A stretch of DNA of 64,000 nt from Pseudisothecium myosuroides (Eukaryota; Streptophyta; Bryopsida; Hypnales; Lembophyllaceae). Location of the stretch: positions 27,026,987 through 27,090,986 of the forward strand of contig OX637290.1 of NCBI GenBank assembly GCA_951799445.1. Reading direction: 5' to 3'. Below, one piece after another: positions 60,247 through 64,000 of this stretch. Each line of letters starts with the position of its first letter. Position 1 is the stretch's first letter. The translations under genes and the position numbers were made by a program. The notes under the pieces are model-generated. The model did not search any database and had not been told where the DNA came from. It saw only the letters and a list, made by a program, of their open reading frames with translations.

Positions 60247-63200
60247 CTAATCATCCAAAGCCCTATCCCTGTCATTGGCAAAGGCATCCAACTCAACGGT
60301 GTGTCTCAACATAGGTGAAGCTTCCGGATCACTTGGTGGATCCAGATCTGCTCTTTCATATCCTTGCGTATTCCCCCCGGATGGGGTCCAACTTGACTTT
60401 GAAGTGGAGCACAATATTAAAAACGCTGAAGTATATATGCTCACATGCCATAAACTGCACACAAGTATTCACTATCATCAGTTAAAACCCAACAACTCGA
60501 GGTTTCTCTTCTACTATATTCACCCAAATCACATATTTTCAATGAATCACCACACACAGAGAATCAGAAAACGAAGCCAATTTGCTTAGAAAGTGCCACA
60601 GATGAACATTTAGGTCCAGAATGTACCCTTTCATGTTTAACTTATTATTCAAAAAACATTAGCCCTTCTGCTTCAAAAGCATGTACCACAGAGATGCTTC
60701 CTTGTGGTAAAATATACACTTGTGGTACACTTAGCCCAATTGAGTTTGCAATCTATTTAAGAGTTTCAAACTTTTGAGTTTCAACTTTTGAGTACCTGTG
60801 CCATATCCAGTATGTGTCAGCAGTCTCTAAAAACCAACTCAATCCCGCAGCAAGCAAAATGCCCAGTCCAGCGCTGAGGTAGAACCACTGGAACCGTGCT
60901 CTGATAACGCCTAGAAGTTGTTCACCAAAGTGATAGATGGAGTAAATTCTGCACAAGCAAAAGAACGAGGAAAGTACCCCAACTCAATGAACTGCTCAAT
61001 ACCACGAAACAGAACCAAATATGCATGAATTTGAAACTATTAAAATGGGAATGACAATTAGAGTTTTGAAACCTTACCGTAGGATTGGTCGAATATTAGG
61101 ACCGATTGCACTAAGCCAAGACGGAATCAAGCGAAGCCTCCAGCATTCCAAGGCCCAGCCCAACAGCAAACCTGCCAGCCCCATCAGAACGACCAGCAAC
61201 ACGTTCCATGCACTGCAAAAGTTGTCGCGTTCTCAAGGTTAGTATCATGACAAAAGAAAAGAAAAGAAATAAAAGCCTTCAAGAGCATTTCCTGACCTCA
61301 AGACATTTTTTCAGCAATGAACATGGAGTTCAACGAGCCAGTGGATTAACATTCCACAAAAAAATCAAGCAGCAGTATTAAACGTTGTGGACTAGGAGAT
61401 GGCAAAGCAAGCTAGGTCATAAAGAATAATCGCAGCTAAGTATCTACTGAGCCGCGTCTACGGCAAGGGAGATGTTCTTCATGACCTAGCCTGTTTTGCC
61501 ATTACCTAACATAATGTATATGTAGTCAAGTTTGAGGCCGTTTGATTGTCTTGAGATCTCCAAAAATCTCACCAAGAAAACAAAAACTACAACTCTACAA
61601 TAACAAGTATATACTATTGAGTGCATACTTTATGTTATAGTGCACATAGTTGAAGCATATTGTCTCAACTCTAGGACAATCAGTGTTAACTTAATTCTTC
61701 TTTGTCAATCACAACTTGGCAAGATGGAAAAAATTGCTTGCATCAAGATAATGGATTGATTAATCCTCCACTGAATAATTGGATTTGAAACTTGGTTAAT
61801 TACCTGGTGGCGTTTTCCTTGGTGATAGCAGCTGTGATGATGGCCGCTGTGACATGGGCCATAGCCTTGGTGTCGTGCTTGAGCGATGCCACGGACAGGC
61901 AAGTCATGATCACCACCAAAAAGGAAAGCCAGAAATCCAGAAACTGAGCTGCCGATCAAGGAAGACAAGCCTTTCATGAGTCTTTTTTTATTTCTTCTTT
62001 TCATCCTTTTTTTTTACACTGGAGTCAAATTCGCGGAATTGGCAAAAAATTCACGGAATTTGTACTTTTCCAGAAATTCTCAAAAACTAAGATCGCTACA
62101 TGTCCTAGTTTTTTAGAGCTTTGTACACTTGAATGTCAGAAATTTGGAGCTCTAATTGTGCAGACCGTATTCAACAAATTGACACGATACAAACAGAGAA
62201 CCTTCTCCACTACAGAGTAGAGAGTACAAGGCCCGCACATGGGTCAGTTAGTCACAAAATCAAAGATTTCACGAATGCTTATATTCGTTACATTGACAAA
62301 TTCCAAAAAATTGGCGCCCATAGTAAAGGCTTACAACAAGGAGCTCACTCAGTTTTGAGTTGCCCAACTAAATTATACCTCAAGTTCGCTAGCTGAACCT
62401 CATTAATTCATCAAACCTATTGACATTACACTAATAATAAAATTTAGTGTTAACCACACTAATTGATTTGAAAATGCTATAAGTTTTCACTCGTGATGAA
62501 TATTTGGACCAACTATGTGTATGGAGATCCCCCTCTTTAATAGTATTGATATCTATGTTCTTGGTTAATATCTTCATCAAGAGTAAACACATGGTTCTTA
62601 TGGTAAGAGATCGTTTTATCAGCTAACAAAAAAAATAGATACATTAAATTTCATTAATCACCGATGAGAGGTAACAATTTGGTCACCTGGAGGGTGTCGT
62701 AGGAGAGAGCGCACCAACCACCAGCATCACAAGAATGGTAGAAGCCGCTTGACACCCCGCTTGCAACATACGACACCCACTCCGAATATGCCTACGAAAA
62801 TTCAGCAAAACAATTAGTGATTGACTTTGAAATTATTTTATCTTAACCCTCAGTTTCAAAATGGCTCAAAGTGACAGCTTTTCATATATGTAAGCAGGAG
62901 TTGAGATGAACCATTGAGGCTTAAAGAAAGGTAGTCAAATATACCATTAGAAATAAGAAACCATGTCCTACATTTTGGAGTAAATATACATTCAATCCGG
63001 AAGCTCCTATATTGGTCACCAGTTTTCAAATATTTTAGTTCAAACACCAAGGGGATCCAATGTGTTCTTAGGGATGGAACGTACCTGATGTCGTATGGCC
63101 CAAAAACTCGGTAGAAGTGCAAAAGAATTGGATCCAATTAAGGCCCATACATGGAGAGTTTCTTCTGCTCACCAATACAACCCACATTGATTGTAATCAG

Positions 63201-64000
63201 AAGAGGAATAACTTTGACAATGAGACCAACCTGAATGAAGAATCTGTTTGGATAGTTCTATTAACTAGGTTATGTTACACACACAGACAACAAGCCATGT
63301 CAACACACTGATATTAAGTTCTATCTTAGCTAATCTGCAGTTTTCATTTGGATTATCTGGCAATAAAAGAAGTGGAGGTTGAAATAAATCACCTCTGGGG
63401 ACTAAGAGTGACACGCCGCAGTCAATACCGCCGTGAGCTGCATCACAATGGCAGTAACTGAACAGACCCACCATTGATAATCGTTAGCATCCATTGAGTC
63501 TAATAAGACTGAAATTCAACTCAATACATCAACCGTTGAGAGCTCTCAATTCTGACCTACAAAATGGATTCCTCCATCAAATTTTGCTATATGTCATGTC
63601 TACATTGGTTGAGACCCACTTGAATCCCATGTGGAAAACAGAAAAAAAAAATGAAATTGACAACTCTTGAGCTACTACGGTATTCATGAGTCACGAGCTC
63701 ACTCAAAAAAGACTTAATCAAGACATACGAGTTAATGCAAAATGAGTTGAAGGCACAAATTTTGAAAGAGAACCTGATGAAGTGCAATCGGCTCGATTCA
63801 TAGCTTGTGACACAGTGCCCTTTGCCCGAGCACTTGTTCACGCAGCCATGAACCCTGATTTGCATTTGAACAGTGTCCACGTGCTTTCTCTTTCTAGCAA
63901 GCTCAACAACAGGTTGCTTTGCAAATGAAGGTTCACTGCACAAGTTCCAAACTGATGGCGTTAGACCTATGAATTGTGAAATTCCATGAACACATAACAA
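60247..64000 (-). CDS. DUF3522/PGAP6-like membrane protein, 5' end outside the window
   Basis: Eight exons (high to low), phases all consistent: 63774 to beyond 64000, 63393-63457, 63085-63164, 62687-62791, 61804-61943, 61078-61212, 60796-60948 and 60247-60454. The visible part begins in the extracellular region and has an EGF-like module, CVNKCSGKGHC then YCHCDAAHGGIDC. Seven hydrophobic segments follow (for example VWALIGSNSFALLPSFWAIR, FLDFWLSFLVVIMTCLSVA, WNVLLVVLMGLAGLLLGWAL, WFYLSAGLGILLAAGLSWFL). SSGFYHSCD supplies the Ser, His and Asp, and WHSLWH the two His, expected for CREST-type hydrolases, to which PGAP6/TMEM8 (a GPI-cleaving phospholipase A2) belongs. The C-terminal tail is acidic and polar and ends at TAG 60247. 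A lipase activity is inferred from the family and is not proven for plant members. The gene looks intact. Confidence 0.9.

Overview
The window looks like nuclear DNA of a land plant. Genes are split by short GT-AG introns, the gene set is plant-like (xyloglucan endotransglucosylase, a PLS/DYW-class PPR gene, a plant-type DUF676 esterase), there are telomere-like TTTAGGG tracts, and gene-sized islands sit in AT-rich, repeat-filled DNA. The large cut-and-paste-type genes at the left and the style of the PPR gene make me favour a seedless plant, possibly a moss, but this is an inference and I cannot name a species.

Left third (1-22.9 kb): what appears to be one or more large, decayed multi-gene mobile elements. 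A minus-strand gene (29-3197) encodes a DUF7869-type protein with an RNase-H-like acidic triad. A plus-strand cluster (15.5-22.4 kb) encodes a long protein with a ParB/Srx-like domain, then one or two FCP1/NIF-like (HAD phosphatase) products. All are dotted with single in-frame stop codons. I counted 25 copies of an 18-bp palindrome (consensus ATCGRGRGATCYCYCGAT): 7 at 1.7-3.8 kb and 18 at 14.3-22.9 kb, none elsewhere that I could see. They lie in introns, in upstream regions and once inside coding sequence. A ParB-fold protein together with dispersed palindromes recalls ParB/parS and is the most interesting hypothesis here. The two blocks are separated by about 10 kb of unrelated sequence (telomere-like tract, 35-bp minisatellite, AT-rich repeats) that is flanked by a shared 20-bp sequence.

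Middle (22.9-38.2 kb): AT-rich DNA with a Stowaway-like MITE; a dead PPR-DYW gene (24.9-27.5 kb, minus) split inside its deaminase domain by a 175-bp Emigrant/pogo-like MITE with a TA target duplication; degenerate repeats; and a large inverted repeat (arms of about 640 bp, 34.4-36.2 kb) with another MITE-like insert in its spacer.

Right part (38.2-64 kb): ordinary, apparently functional genes. These are NDUFB7 of mitochondrial complex I (38476-38742, +), a DUF676 alpha/beta-hydrolase (42.1-45.6 kb, -), an AAGAB/p34-like adaptin-binding protein (52.3-55.0 kb, +), an XTH cell-wall enzyme (57.1-58.2 kb, +) and the 3' part of a DUF3522/PGAP6-like membrane protein (60.2 kb to beyond the window, -). 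A 930-bp element flanked by TTAA lies at 48.5-49.5 kb. No CRISPR, rRNA or tRNA was recognised. The housekeeping genes act in unrelated pathways and their proximity carries no functional message; the co-operating set, if there is one, is in the left element.
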